DNA of 5,720 bases from positions 1-5,720 of the forward strand of contig CANFFA010000179.1 of the NCBI GenBank assembly GCA_947445425.1. Direction: 5' to 3'. This DNA comes from Paludibacteraceae bacterium. Its GTDB lineage: Bacteria > Bacteroidota > Bacteroidia > Bacteroidales > Paludibacteraceae. Every line of letters begins with the position of its first letter. The first letter of the stretch is position 1. Under the pieces are notes generated by a model that was not told the DNA's origin, did no database searches, and was given only the letters and a program-made list of their open reading frames with translations. Shown here in pieces: positions 1 through 5,720 of this stretch. Both the position numbers and the translations under genes were made by a program.

Positions 1-1149
1 AAAGTATTCAATAGCATTCGTACTTGCATTTTTTGCGTTTGTATTTGCACTCACCAATGCATATGTATTTGATAGTGGTTTTTTGTTGATGAAAAAATAA
101 TTCAATGAATCTTTTTTAATTAAGAGTAACTTAGCTGTTAAAGGTTGATGAAAAAGATCATAATTTGGGTTCGTAACTTCTACTTTTAATAAGGCTCTAT
201 TGATAATTCTCTTTTTATTCCCTAGTGCGCTATCCATACTTTTTTTGATCCTACTTAGTGGTATGTTGATCTTGGTGTACAAATTAGAAGGTGATGAAAT
301 ATAATTACTGTCTTTTGGTATTGTGTTCAGTATATTTCCATCAGGATGTGTAATGCTGTTGACTTGTCTAACTTCACTGTTTGCAGGGAAATCCCTGTGA
401 ATTTTCACAATATCTTTTCCATTGTTGTAGGTGTAATGGGTGTAAAGTCTAATCAGTATTTCATTTGAAATGCCTTCTATTCCTGATGCTTTGTGTAAAT
501 AAAGCATAGTAGAAGATCCGAAATTTGTTGTCAGATAAAGTCCTTTGAAATTATATAAAAATTCATCGTGACTGCCATAGTATTTCTTTAAGTCAAAAAA
601 ATGATTGGTGTAGGCCTTTGACAATTTTATATGGGTAGTATCAGTTCCTTTACTAAGTGTATTGTTTTTTATTTTAATCGTTTTTTGACCCAATAAAACT
701 GAATTGTCACAATATGTAGTAGGCTTTGCATTAGAGTAATAGTCGCCTGTGAAGCTGAAAGTGCTTTTTTTCATTTCATAAACATTGATTTGAATTGGAG
801 ATAAAGTGTCACCTTGAATACTATACGTTAAGATGATTTTAGCAGAATCAACTTCAGTGTTGGGCGCAAATTGTTCCTCTGGATCCCTTAATTGCGCAAG
901 GATTTCAGCTTTGGTTGAGCCGAACTTTTTGTCTGTATAGTTTCCTAGCAAAAAGTAATTTGAACTTGATAGGATGGAATCCATGTACATATTTTCCGTA
1001 GATACATGGAATGTATCCGTCCCAATTGTAATATCATCATTACTCGGCTGAATGTTGGCTCCAATATCTGCAAGATTATCGGTGCACGAAGAAATCAAAA
1101 TGCTTATCAAGATTGATATAGATAGTACTAAGCTTGAGCTGAATCTCAT
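1..1149 (-). CDS. DUF4270 family lipoprotein, 3' end cut by window edge
   Basis: An open frame of 383 codons runs from the ATG at 1149 to the left edge with no stop. The N-terminus has Arg2, a hydrophobic stretch (residues about 7-19) and a lipobox LISSC with Cys22. This indicates a signal-peptidase II lipoprotein, probably anchored to the outer membrane or periplasmic face. DUF4270 hallmarks follow: an Asp-Thr pair near residue 45 (GTDTFHV), then LLGNYTDKKFGSTKAEILAQL at about 67-87, and a long beta-rich body with many Ser, Thr and Asn. DUF4270 is a Bacteroidota family of unknown function. The start is chosen because the lipoprotein signal begins there and no in-frame upstream ATG is close. 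No Shine-Dalgarno sequence is seen. The gene lies downstream of, and in the same direction as, the glycosyltransferase-like gene, but a terminator separates them. The family call is by recognition of its N-terminal pattern; no molecular function should be assigned. Confidence 0.85.
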   Translation of the reverse strand, partial: MRFSSSLVLSISILISILISSCTDNLADIGANIQPSNDDITIGTDTFHVSTENMYMDSILSSSNYFLLGNYTDKKFGSTKAEILAQLRDPEEQFAPNTEVDSAKIILTYSIQGDTLSPIQINVYEMKKSTFSFTGDYYSNAKPTTYCDNSVLLGQKTIKIKNNTLSKGTDTTHIKLSKAYTNHFFDLKKYYGSHDEFLYNFKGLYLTTNFGSSTMLYLHKASGIEGISNEILIRLYTHYTYNNGKDIVKIHRDFPANSEVRQVNSITHPDGNILNTIPKDSNYISSPSNLYTKINIPLSRIKKSMDSALGNKKRIINRALLKVEVTNPNYDLFHQPLTAKLLLIKKDSLNYFFINKKPLSNTYALVSANTNAKNASTNAIEYF

Positions 1150-1235
1150 CTGTAAATGTTTGTTATGGGTTTCCGAATGCTTGTGGAATCCGTGTTTTTT
1201 TTGCAGAATTTCTGTCTGCCTGTTGATTGGATTCT

Positions 1236-1274
1236 AAAAAAATAACGATTACTGTAGGTAGCCGTTATTTTTTT
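1236..1274 (-). terminator. Intrinsic terminator after the glycosyltransferase-like gene
   Basis: Two perfect 12-base arms (1236-1247 and 1263-1274, with core AATAACG/CGTTATT) enclose a 15-base loop. Read on the minus strand, the stem is rich in A on its 5' side and ends in a run of seven T, as expected of a Rho-independent terminator. It starts about 45 bases beyond the stop codon of the gene ending at 1320 and about 85 bases before the DUF4270 start. The stem is AT-rich, so termination may be incomplete. Because T runs occur on both strands it could work in both directions, but no plus-strand gene ends here. Confidence 0.75.
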
Positions 1275-1319
1275 TGTATTATTATTGTCGTTGAATTTGA
1301 TTTTTAATAGATTGGAAAT

Positions 1320-2135
1320 TTAGTCTATCAAACTATCATAAAATTCAATAAATGCATCTGCATAATCATCTTTTGATTGAAAAGGCAAAAATTTCATATC
1401 TTTTTGAGTTACATAATCCAAAAGCTCTTGGTTTACCACCTCGCTGGATTGAATCACTCCATCAGAATAATCAATGGCTAATTTTGATAAAGCTGCATAA
1501 TCGATCGTTTGGTCCTTCACTTGCTCAACATCCTTATTTTCAATGCCTTCTAGCATCAATCTTTCAGCAAATAAGTTTCTGAAGGGTTTTGAAAATGCAT
1601 CATCAAAAAGTGAATAGACCACCTTTGAGTTTTTGAAAAATGGATCTTCATTATAAGCCTTTTTGATATATAAAGGTGCTAATGCTGTCATCCAACCTTG
1701 GCAATGTATTACATCTGGTGTCCATCTTAATTTTTTGATGGTTTCCATTACACCCCTTACAAAGAAGATGGTACGTTCATCATTGTCCTCGTATTCTTCT
1801 CCTTTTTCGTCGGCAATGGTGTTCTTTCTGTGGAAATAATCATCATTGTCGATAAAATAAACTTGCATGCGAGCGGCCTGTATAGAAGCTACCTTGATAA
1901 TTAGCGGGTGATCGGTATCATCAATAATTAAGTTCATTCCTGATAAGCGAATCACCTCGTGAAGTTGATTGCGTCTTTCGTTAACTGCCCCAAATTTAGG
2001 CATAAAAGTACGCGTTTCACGGCCTCGGTCTTGCACGGCTTGGGGTAAATATCTACCCATGTTTGCTAATTCAGACTCTGGTAAATAAGGGAATATCTCT
2101 TGCGAAATATATAAAACTTTGGTAACTTTTTTCAT
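1320..2135 (-). CDS. Half-length GT5 glycogen/starch synthase-like protein, probably without the classical active site
   Basis: The product has 271 residues and matches the N-terminal Rossmann half of GT5 synthases (starch synthase catalytic domain). Visible landmarks are KVLYISQEIFPYL (6-18), FMPKFG (44-49), YFIDNDDYFHR (93-103), DNDERTIFF (117-125) and PDVIHCQGWMTALAPLYIK (140-158). Full-length GlgA is about 470 residues and has a second domain for nucleotide-sugar binding. That domain is absent here, and the protein ends naturally at a TAA. The KxGGL signature of GlgA is replaced by ESELA (20-24), and the usual HxHDW is HCQGW (144-148). I therefore infer that it is not a standard glycogen synthase; a binding or regulatory role, or a partnered glycosyltransferase, is possible. 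Annotation pipelines commonly label such proteins 'glycogen/starch synthase'. An in-frame ATG at 2261 would add 42 residues, but it lies upstream of the promoter at 2182-2189, so 2135 is the start. The protein is cytoplasmic, with no signal peptide. Confidence 0.85.
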   Translation of the reverse strand: MKKVTKVLYISQEIFPYLPESELANMGRYLPQAVQDRGRETRTFMPKFGAVNERRNQLHEVIRLSGMNLIIDDTDHPLIIKVASIQAARMQVYFIDNDDYFHRKNTIADEKGEEYEDNDERTIFFVRGVMETIKKLRWTPDVIHCQGWMTALAPLYIKKAYNEDPFFKNSKVVYSLFDDAFSKPFRNLFAERLMLEGIENKDVEQVKDQTIDYAALSKLAIDYSDGVIQSSEVVNQELLDYVTQKDMKFLPFQSKDDYADAFIEFYDSLID

Positions 2136-2181
2136 GAGATTTTGACCCGACTGCTCGTTTTGATAAATTTCTTTCGGATTG

Positions 2182-2214
2182 CAAAGATATATAAAAAAAA
2201 TTGGATATAAACAA
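2182..2214 (-). promoter_or_regulatory. Bacteroidota-type promoter for the glycosyltransferase-like gene
   Basis: On the minus strand, TATCTTTG (2189-2182) is an exact match to the Bacteroidota -7 element TAnnTTTG and is followed by CA, as often seen. A TTG (2214-2212) lies 22 bases upstream, within the loose range for the -33 element. The predicted transcript would start near 2175 and have a leader of about 40 bases before the ATG at 2135. This placement argues against the longer reading frame starting at 2261. Confidence 0.75.
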
Positions 2215-2465
2215 GTTGTTAATTTACAAGCGCTAAGCCTTTTGGGGGAATGATTGGGCAAGGGAAGTCGTGTTTTTGAAGATTGTAGTCTATGTTGTTT
2301 TAAATTAGTTGTTTACGGTACTTTGTAGCAGACTAAATCTTCGTGCCCTAATTCTCGATTTATAAAAGTTTAACCAAGAAAAAGTTAGCAATGATTTAGG
2401 TGTCTGTTTCTTTTTATAGTCATTTTTCTGCTGTGGAATAATCCTTTTATACAAATAAGTTTTAT
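2215..2465. other. Gene-free spacer between divergent promoters
   Basis: Together with the two leaders, the gap between the divergent start codons is 413 bases. I see no credible coding frame in the spacer with a Bacteroidota start context, no tRNA and no strong hairpin. One weak inverted repeat is present (TAGTCT at 2286-2291 and AGACTA at 2330-2335, 38-base loop), too short to call. The spacer may hold unrecognised regulatory sites. Confidence 0.5.
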
Positions 2466-2473
2466 TACTTTTG
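2466..2473 (+). promoter_or_regulatory. Bacteroidota-type -7 element for panC-panD-hisH
   Basis: TACTTTTG matches the -7 consensus TAnnTTTG exactly and is followed by CAC. It would place the transcription start near 2480 and leave a leader of about 70 bases before panC. No convincing TTG -33 element is seen 17-25 bases upstream, so the call rests on the -7 motif and its location. Confidence 0.6.
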
Positions 2474-2548
2474 CACGCTATTTTATTCTATAAATTAATT
2501 TTGAGTCTCTTTTTTACTTCATATTGACTTGTATTTTTTTGCAAAATC

Positions 2549-3415
2549 ATGAAAATAATTCATCACATCAAAGATCTTTTGTCCGAAGTGAATCGCTTAA
2601 AACAAGAGGGTCAGTCTATAGGATTTGTACCCACTATGGGTGCTTTGCATCAAGGACATAAGGCCTTGGTTATGCGTTCGGTATTAGAAAACTCAGTTAC
2701 CGTAGTCAGTATTTTTGTCAATCCAACTCAATTTAATAATGTTAAGGATTTAGATAAATATCCACGAAATTTAGACCGTGACGCCCAACTTTTATCTACA
2801 GTTGGTTGCGATTTTATTTTTGCCCCAGAAGCTTTAGATATTTATACCTCAGATGAGCTTAATTCCACTTTTAGTTTTGATTTTGGTGGGCTTGATGAAG
2901 TTATGGAGGGTCGTTTCCGACCTGGACATTTTAATGGTGTTGTGCAAATTGTGAGTAAGCTTTTTCAATTGGTTCAACCGACAAAAGCCTATTTTGGAGA
3001 GAAGGATTTTCAGCAATTGGCAATTATTCATCGTATGGTTGATATTCTGAAATTTGATGTAGAAGTTATTGATTGTGAGATTGTTCGTGAAGAAAGTGGA
3101 TTGGCACTCAGCAGTAGAAATGAAAGACTCACAGTAGAACAGCACAAAAAAGCGATTGAAATATCGAAAGTGTTGTTTGAAAGTCGTAACTTTGCATCGC
3201 AAATGAGTCCTAAGGAACTGATCCATTGGGTAGTTGCTGAAATTAATGCTGTAGAAGGTTTGGAAGTTGAGTATTACGATATTGTAAATTCAAGTAGTTT
3301 GCAAACAATTGATACATGGAATGAACCCTCTGTGGGTTGTATTGCTGTTTTTTGCGGAGAAGTTAGATTAATAGATAATATTAGATACAGTCAACAGCTA
3401 ACTGTTAATTCCTAA
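2549..3415 (+). CDS. panC: Pantothenate synthetase (pantoate--beta-alanine ligase)
   Basis: PanC activates pantoate with ATP to a pantoyl-adenylate and then joins it to beta-alanine, giving pantothenate, AMP and pyrophosphate in the cytoplasm. The 288-residue length is normal for the family. Diagnostic motifs are all present and in order: PTMGALHQGH (28-37), which includes the HxGH nucleotide-binding signature; FVNPTQF (56-62), pantoate pocket; GRFRPGHFNGV (121-131); GEKDFQQ (150-156); and SGLALSSRN (183-191), the KMSKS-like loop region. The ATG at 2549 puts the first motif at the usual distance from the N-terminus. There is no Shine-Dalgarno sequence, only an A/T-rich leader, as is usual in this phylum. 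panD begins 10 bases after its stop, so the two are very probably cotranscribed. panB, which makes the precursor of pantoate, is not in the window. Confidence 0.97.
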   Translation: MKIIHHIKDLLSEVNRLKQEGQSIGFVPTMGALHQGHKALVMRSVLENSVTVVSIFVNPTQFNNVKDLDKYPRNLDRDAQLLSTVGCDFIFAPEALDIYTSDELNSTFSFDFGGLDEVMEGRFRPGHFNGVVQIVSKLFQLVQPTKAYFGEKDFQQLAIIHRMVDILKFDVEVIDCEIVREESGLALSSRNERLTVEQHKKAIEISKVLFESRNFASQMSPKELIHWVVAEINAVEGLEVEYYDIVNSSSLQTIDTWNEPSVGCIAVFCGEVRLIDNIRYSQQLTVNS

Positions 3416-3425
3416 TTGATAAATT

Positions 3426-3776
3426 ATGTTTGTACATGTCGTTAAATCAAAAATTCATAGGGTAACCGTTACGGAAGCCAATTTGAATTACATAGGAAGT
3501 ATCACCATTGATGAAGATTTAATGGATGCTGCTAATTTGTTAGCCAATGAAAAGGTTAGTATTGTTAATAATAACAATGGGGAGCGTTTTGAAACCTATG
3601 TTATTACTGGTGAACGTTCTACAGGTGTTATTTGTCTCAATGGTGCAGCAGCTCGTAAAGTGCAGCCAGGAGATGTAATTATCATCATGGCTTTTGGAAT
3701 GATGGAGATGGAAGAGGCTAGAAACTTTAAACCAGCAGTGGTTTTTCCAGATACCGCTACAAATCGAATCATCTAA
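3426..3776 (+). CDS. panD: Aspartate 1-decarboxylase proenzyme (pyruvoyl-dependent)
   Basis: PanD decarboxylates L-aspartate to beta-alanine, the amine substrate of PanC. The 116-residue length is typical. The protein matures by self-cleavage between Gly24 and Ser25, seen here in YIGS (22-25), which turns Ser25 into the pyruvoyl group. Other residues known from the E. coli enzyme are in place: Lys9, Arg54, Thr57, Tyr58 and Asn72 of the NGAAAR motif (72-77). The product should therefore be an active member of the bacterial small-subunit type. It sits directly between panC and hisH; the 10-base gap to panC supports one transcript. Confidence 0.97.
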   Translation: MFVHVVKSKIHRVTVTEANLNYIGSITIDEDLMDAANLLANEKVSIVNNNNGERFETYVITGERSTGVICLNGAAARKVQPGDVIIIMAFGMMEMEEARNFKPAVVFPDTATNRII

Positions 3777-3827
3777 TCGAATTTTATTTTAGCCAAGATT
3801 GGCATCAATTTATTACAAATTAATTCT

Positions 3828-4418
3828 ATGAAGGTTGTAATTATTAAATACAATGCCGGAAACATCAAGTCTGTACTTTTTGCCTTAGAGCGAATAGGGG
3901 TAAATGCAATAGTTACCGACGATATTGATGAAATTCGTTCCGCTGATAAGGTAATATTTCCAGGGGTTGGAGAGGCCTCTTCTGCTATGCAGTATTTGAA
4001 AGAAAAAGGACTTGATAAATTGATTTGTTCATTGACACAACCCGTTTTAGGCATTTGTTTAGGCATGCAATTGATGTGTACTCATTCTGAAGAAAATGAT
4101 ACTCTTTGTATGGGTATTTTCCCTGAAAAGGTAGTACGGTTTTCTGAATCGAATGGTTTGAAAATCCCACAAATTGGATGGAATAATATCACTGATTTGA
4201 AATCAAAATTGTTTGCAGGTATTCCCGAAAATGCATACATGTATTTTGTACACAGTTATTATGTAGAATGTAGTGGAGATACCATTTCAACTACTGATTA
4301 CACTCAGAAATACAGTTCTGCTTTGCAAAAAAATAACTTTTATGCAGTACAGTTTCACCCAGAAAAATCAGGGGAAGTTGGACAGAGAATTCTGGAAAAC
4401 TTTATCAACAATATCTAG
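3828..4418 (+). CDS. hisH: Imidazole glycerol phosphate synthase, glutaminase subunit HisH
   Basis: HisH hydrolyses glutamine and channels ammonia to HisF, which uses it to make imidazole glycerol phosphate and AICAR in histidine synthesis. The product is a 196-residue class I glutamine amidotransferase of normal length. The catalytic triad is visible: Cys77 in GICLGMQ (75-81), His177 and Glu179 in QFHPEKSG (175-182). HisH-specific stretches are YNAGN near the N-terminus (8-12), PGVGEASSAM (45-54), KIPQIGWN (112-119) and FVHSYY (140-145), which separate it from PdxT, GuaA and CarA. It begins 51 bases after panD with no clear promoter or terminator between, so it probably belongs to the panCD transcript. 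HisF and HisA are not adjacent, which is unusual. A role in a non-histidine pathway with a HisF-like partner cannot be excluded, but the complete motif set favours the histidine role. Confidence 0.93.
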   Translation: MKVVIIKYNAGNIKSVLFALERIGVNAIVTDDIDEIRSADKVIFPGVGEASSAMQYLKEKGLDKLICSLTQPVLGICLGMQLMCTHSEENDTLCMGIFPEKVVRFSESNGLKIPQIGWNNITDLKSKLFAGIPENAYMYFVHSYYVECSGDTISTTDYTQKYSSALQKNNFYAVQFHPEKSGEVGQRILENFINNI

Positions 4419-4425
4419 TGTTCTG

Positions 4426-4656
4426 TTAAGTAATGAGAAATAAATAATGTCGTATTATTTGATTAGTCAATAAAAAAATGGAACGCGGATTTACACTGTA
4501 AATGCGGATAAAAAAACGGATCTATAATTGACTACGTCAATTGATTATGCACTCTAATCAAAAATGCTTGCATTTTTTTTAATCCGTTTTCAATCCGTGT
4601 AAATCGGCGTACCATTTCTTTCTAAAATAGGACATTATATCTTTCTCATTACTTAA
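4426..4656. repeat. MITE-like nested inverted repeat, about 231 bases
   Basis: The element fills most of the 364-base gap between hisH and tgt and contains no gene. Its outer arms, 4426-4451 and 4631-4656, pair at 24 of 26 positions and begin and end with TTAA. Inner arms 4476-4496 and 4597-4617 pair at 19 of 21. A third, gapped pair (4505-4521 and 4582-4597) carries two CGGAT units on each side. A central hairpin (AATTGAC 4526-4532, GTCAATT 4536-4542) sits in the middle. Two local hairpins lie to its sides: 4489-4503, and 4560-4577. A 10-base direct repeat, GTTCTGTTAA, occurs at 4420-4429 and 4670-4679. The overall fold is a long imperfect palindrome able to form a hairpin or cruciform. The core around ATCCGTGTAAATC resembles repeats I recall as dispersed in Bacteroidota genomes, but the copy number here is unknown. 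The mobile nature is inferred. Confidence 0.75.
4560..4580 (+). terminator. Hairpin with T run, possible terminator of panC-panD-hisH
   Basis: AAAAATGC (4560-4567) and GCATTTTT (4570-4577) pair perfectly around a two-base loop, and the T run continues to eight T (4573-4580). It sits inside the repeat element, about 140 bases after the hisH stop. The minimal loop means a real RNA hairpin would open the inner pair. The whole element would also fold when transcribed, so termination in either direction is plausible. No other terminator is seen between hisH and tgt. Confidence 0.45.
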
Positions 4657-4661
4657 GTAGA

Positions 4662-4685
4662 AATTGACAGTTCTGTTAATTGACA
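4662..4685. repeat. Paired AATTGACA direct repeats upstream of tgt
   Basis: AATTGACA occurs at 4662-4669 and 4678-4685, a start-to-start spacing of 16 bases, about 100-120 bases before the tgt start. The same AATTGAC also forms one arm of the central hairpin of the neighbouring repeat. The pair could be a regulator site or debris from the element. The remaining spacer to 4782 holds no gene and no exact TAnnTTTG; TAGTTTAA at 4691-4698 is the nearest, weak, -7 resemblance. Confidence 0.3.
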
Positions 4686-4782
4686 AAAGATAGTTTAATA
4701 TCCCTTTTCAACGATTGTTAGTTCAATTTTGGCAAGCTCTAAAAATTATAAAGCTTCAATCGTAACTTGTAATTAATTCACA

Positions 4783-5720
4783 ATGACTTTTGAAATTCAG
4801 CATTCCGATTCCAACTCACTTGCCCGTGCAGGCAAAATTACTACAGATCATGGCGTTATTGAGACGCCTATTTTTATGCCCGTTGGTACGGTAGCTTCCG
4901 TAAAAGCAGTACATACTCATGAGTTAAAGGAGGATATAAAAGCGCAGATCATTCTAGGTAATACCTATCATCTGTACTTGCGACCTGGTATCGATATCTT
5001 GGAACGTGCGGGTGGTTTGCATAAATTCAATGGTTGGGATGGACCCATACTTACAGATAGTGGTGGTTTTCAAGTTTTTTCATTGTCAGGGAATCGAAAA
5101 CTAAAAGAAGAAGGTGCTACTTTTCGCTCTCACATTGATGGAAGTAAGCATTTGTTTACCCCTGAAAATGTAGTAGATATACAGCGGACCATTGGTGCTG
5201 ATATCATAATGGCTTTTGATGAATGTACTCCCGGTACAGCAGATTATAATTATGCCAAACAGTCGATGGAGATGACGCATCGTTGGTTAGAAAGAGGATT
5301 GAAGCGCTTTGATGAGACCCAACCGAAATATGGCTATTCGCAGACCTTTTTTCCTATTGTTCAAGGCTGTGTCTATCCTGATTTGCGTAGAAAATCTGCT
5401 GAATTTATCGCTTCTCAAAATCGGGAAGGTAATGCTATTGGTGGATTAGCAGTTGGCGAACCTGCTGAGAAAATGTATGAGATGATAGAGGTGGTAAATG
5501 AAATTTTACCTTTGGATAAACCGCGTTATTTGATGGGAGTGGGTACTCCGCAAAATATTTTGGAAGCCATTGAGCGTGGTGTTGATATGTTTGATTGTGT
5601 AATGCCCACTAGAAATGGCCGTAATGGTATGCTTTTTACTTCTCAGGGCATTTTAAATATGCGGAATGAAAAATGGAAAGATGATTTTTCTCCTTTGGAT
5701 GAATATGGAACTTCGTATGT
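4783..5720 (+). CDS. tgt: tRNA-guanine transglycosylase (queuosine pathway), 3' end cut by window edge
   Basis: Tgt exchanges guanine-34 of tRNAs for Asp, Asn, His and Tyr with preQ1, the first tRNA-bound step to queuosine. The frame runs 312 codons plus two bases to the right edge without a stop; the full family length is about 375 residues. Key residues, compared with the Zymomonas mobilis enzyme, are present: Asp92 in LTDSGGFQVFS (general acid/base), Asp146 in AFDECTPG (preQ1 recognition), Gln194, GGLAVGE (220-226) and the nucleophile Asp271 in DMFDCVMPTRNGRNG (268-282). At the end of the visible part, DEYGTSY (306-312) aligns with the usual DPxCxCY, so the first two zinc-ligand cysteines appear as Gly309 and Ser311. 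The ATG at 4783 gives the normal family N-terminus and has an A/T-rich leader without a Shine-Dalgarno sequence. The repeat element upstream probably separates it from the hisH transcript. Confidence 0.96.
   Translation, partial: MTFEIQHSDSNSLARAGKITTDHGVIETPIFMPVGTVASVKAVHTHELKEDIKAQIILGNTYHLYLRPGIDILERAGGLHKFNGWDGPILTDSGGFQVFSLSGNRKLKEEGATFRSHIDGSKHLFTPENVVDIQRTIGADIIMAFDECTPGTADYNYAKQSMEMTHRWLERGLKRFDETQPKYGYSQTFFPIVQGCVYPDLRRKSAEFIASQNREGNAIGGLAVGEPAEKMYEMIEVVNEILPLDKPRYLMGVGTPQNILEAIERGVDMFDCVMPTRNGRNGMLFTSQGILNMRNEKWKDDFSPLDEYGTSY

Noticed and set aside
1203..1219. Small hairpin GCAGA/TCTGC before the DUF4270 start
   Set aside because: Five base pairs with a seven-base loop and no T run or conserved context; not supported as a functional site.
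1052..1237. Plus-strand open frame of 61 codons
   Set aside because: It runs antisense over the 5' end of the DUF4270 gene and the terminator; the composition is Cys/Ile/Leu-rich with no family resemblance.
1352..1582. Plus-strand open frame of 76 codons
   Set aside because: It lies entirely antisense to the glycosyltransferase-like gene, which has clear family motifs, a promoter and a terminator.
2286..2335. Inverted repeat TAGTCT/AGACTA as a possible riboswitch or operator
   Set aside because: Only six paired bases and a 38-base loop; this is expected by chance in AT-rich sequence, and it lies upstream of the predicted panC transcription start.
2849..3226. Minus-strand open frame of 125 codons
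   Set aside because: It is antisense within panC, whose motifs are continuous through this stretch; the product shows no recognisable domain.
3793..3804. GCCAA/TTGGC hairpin between panD and hisH as a terminator
   Set aside because: The stem is five pairs with a two-base loop and no following T run, so it would not terminate transcription.
3773..4170. Two minus-strand open frames (97 and 61 codons) overlapping hisH
   Set aside because: Both are antisense to a complete hisH with an intact catalytic triad, and neither has a recognisable promoter or domain.
4426..4656. CRISPR array or tRNA/ncRNA gene in the hisH-tgt spacer
   Set aside because: The repeats are inverted and nested, not regularly spaced direct repeats, and there is no cloverleaf or known RNA motif.

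Overview
The window is AT-rich and reads as chromosomal sequence from a member of the Bacteroidota, with Sphingobacteriales/Cytophagales-like content. Four things point there: a DUF4270 lipoprotein, a known Bacteroidota-specific family; two good matches to the Bacteroidota sigma-ABfr -7 element (TAnnTTTG); A/T-rich leaders without Shine-Dalgarno sequences before every gene; and Bacteroidota-like versions of PanC, PanD, HisH and Tgt. The genus cannot be fixed from the sequence alone.

Layout. Positions 1-1149 (minus strand) hold a DUF4270 lipoprotein gene whose 3' end lies outside the window. Positions 1236-1274 hold an intrinsic terminator for the gene upstream of it. Positions 1320-2135 (minus) hold a 271-residue protein that resembles only the N-terminal half of a GT5 glycogen/starch synthase and lacks the usual catalytic signature. 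A gene-free stretch of about 410 bases follows, with two outward-facing promoters, one for the glycosyltransferase-like gene and one for panC. Positions 2549-4418 (plus) hold panC, panD and hisH, closely spaced and probably one transcript. Positions 4419-4782 are gene-free and contain a 231-base nested inverted repeat that looks like a non-autonomous mobile element (MITE-like). Position 4783 to the right edge holds tgt, cut at its 3' end.

Function. PanD makes beta-alanine from aspartate and PanC joins it to pantoate, so these two genes supply the last steps to pantothenate (vitamin B5, the coenzyme A precursor). HisH is the glutaminase subunit of imidazole glycerol phosphate synthase, but no other his gene is visible. 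Tgt inserts the queuosine precursor into tRNA anticodons.

Most of the window is ordinary housekeeping sequence. The points worth a second look are the palindromic element between hisH and tgt, the degenerate half-length glycogen-synthase homologue beside a DUF4270 lipoprotein, the solitary hisH, the loss of the first two zinc-ligand cysteines in Tgt, and the lack of a recognisable promoter for the DUF4270 gene behind a terminator. I found no clear evidence of a wholly new multi-gene system.
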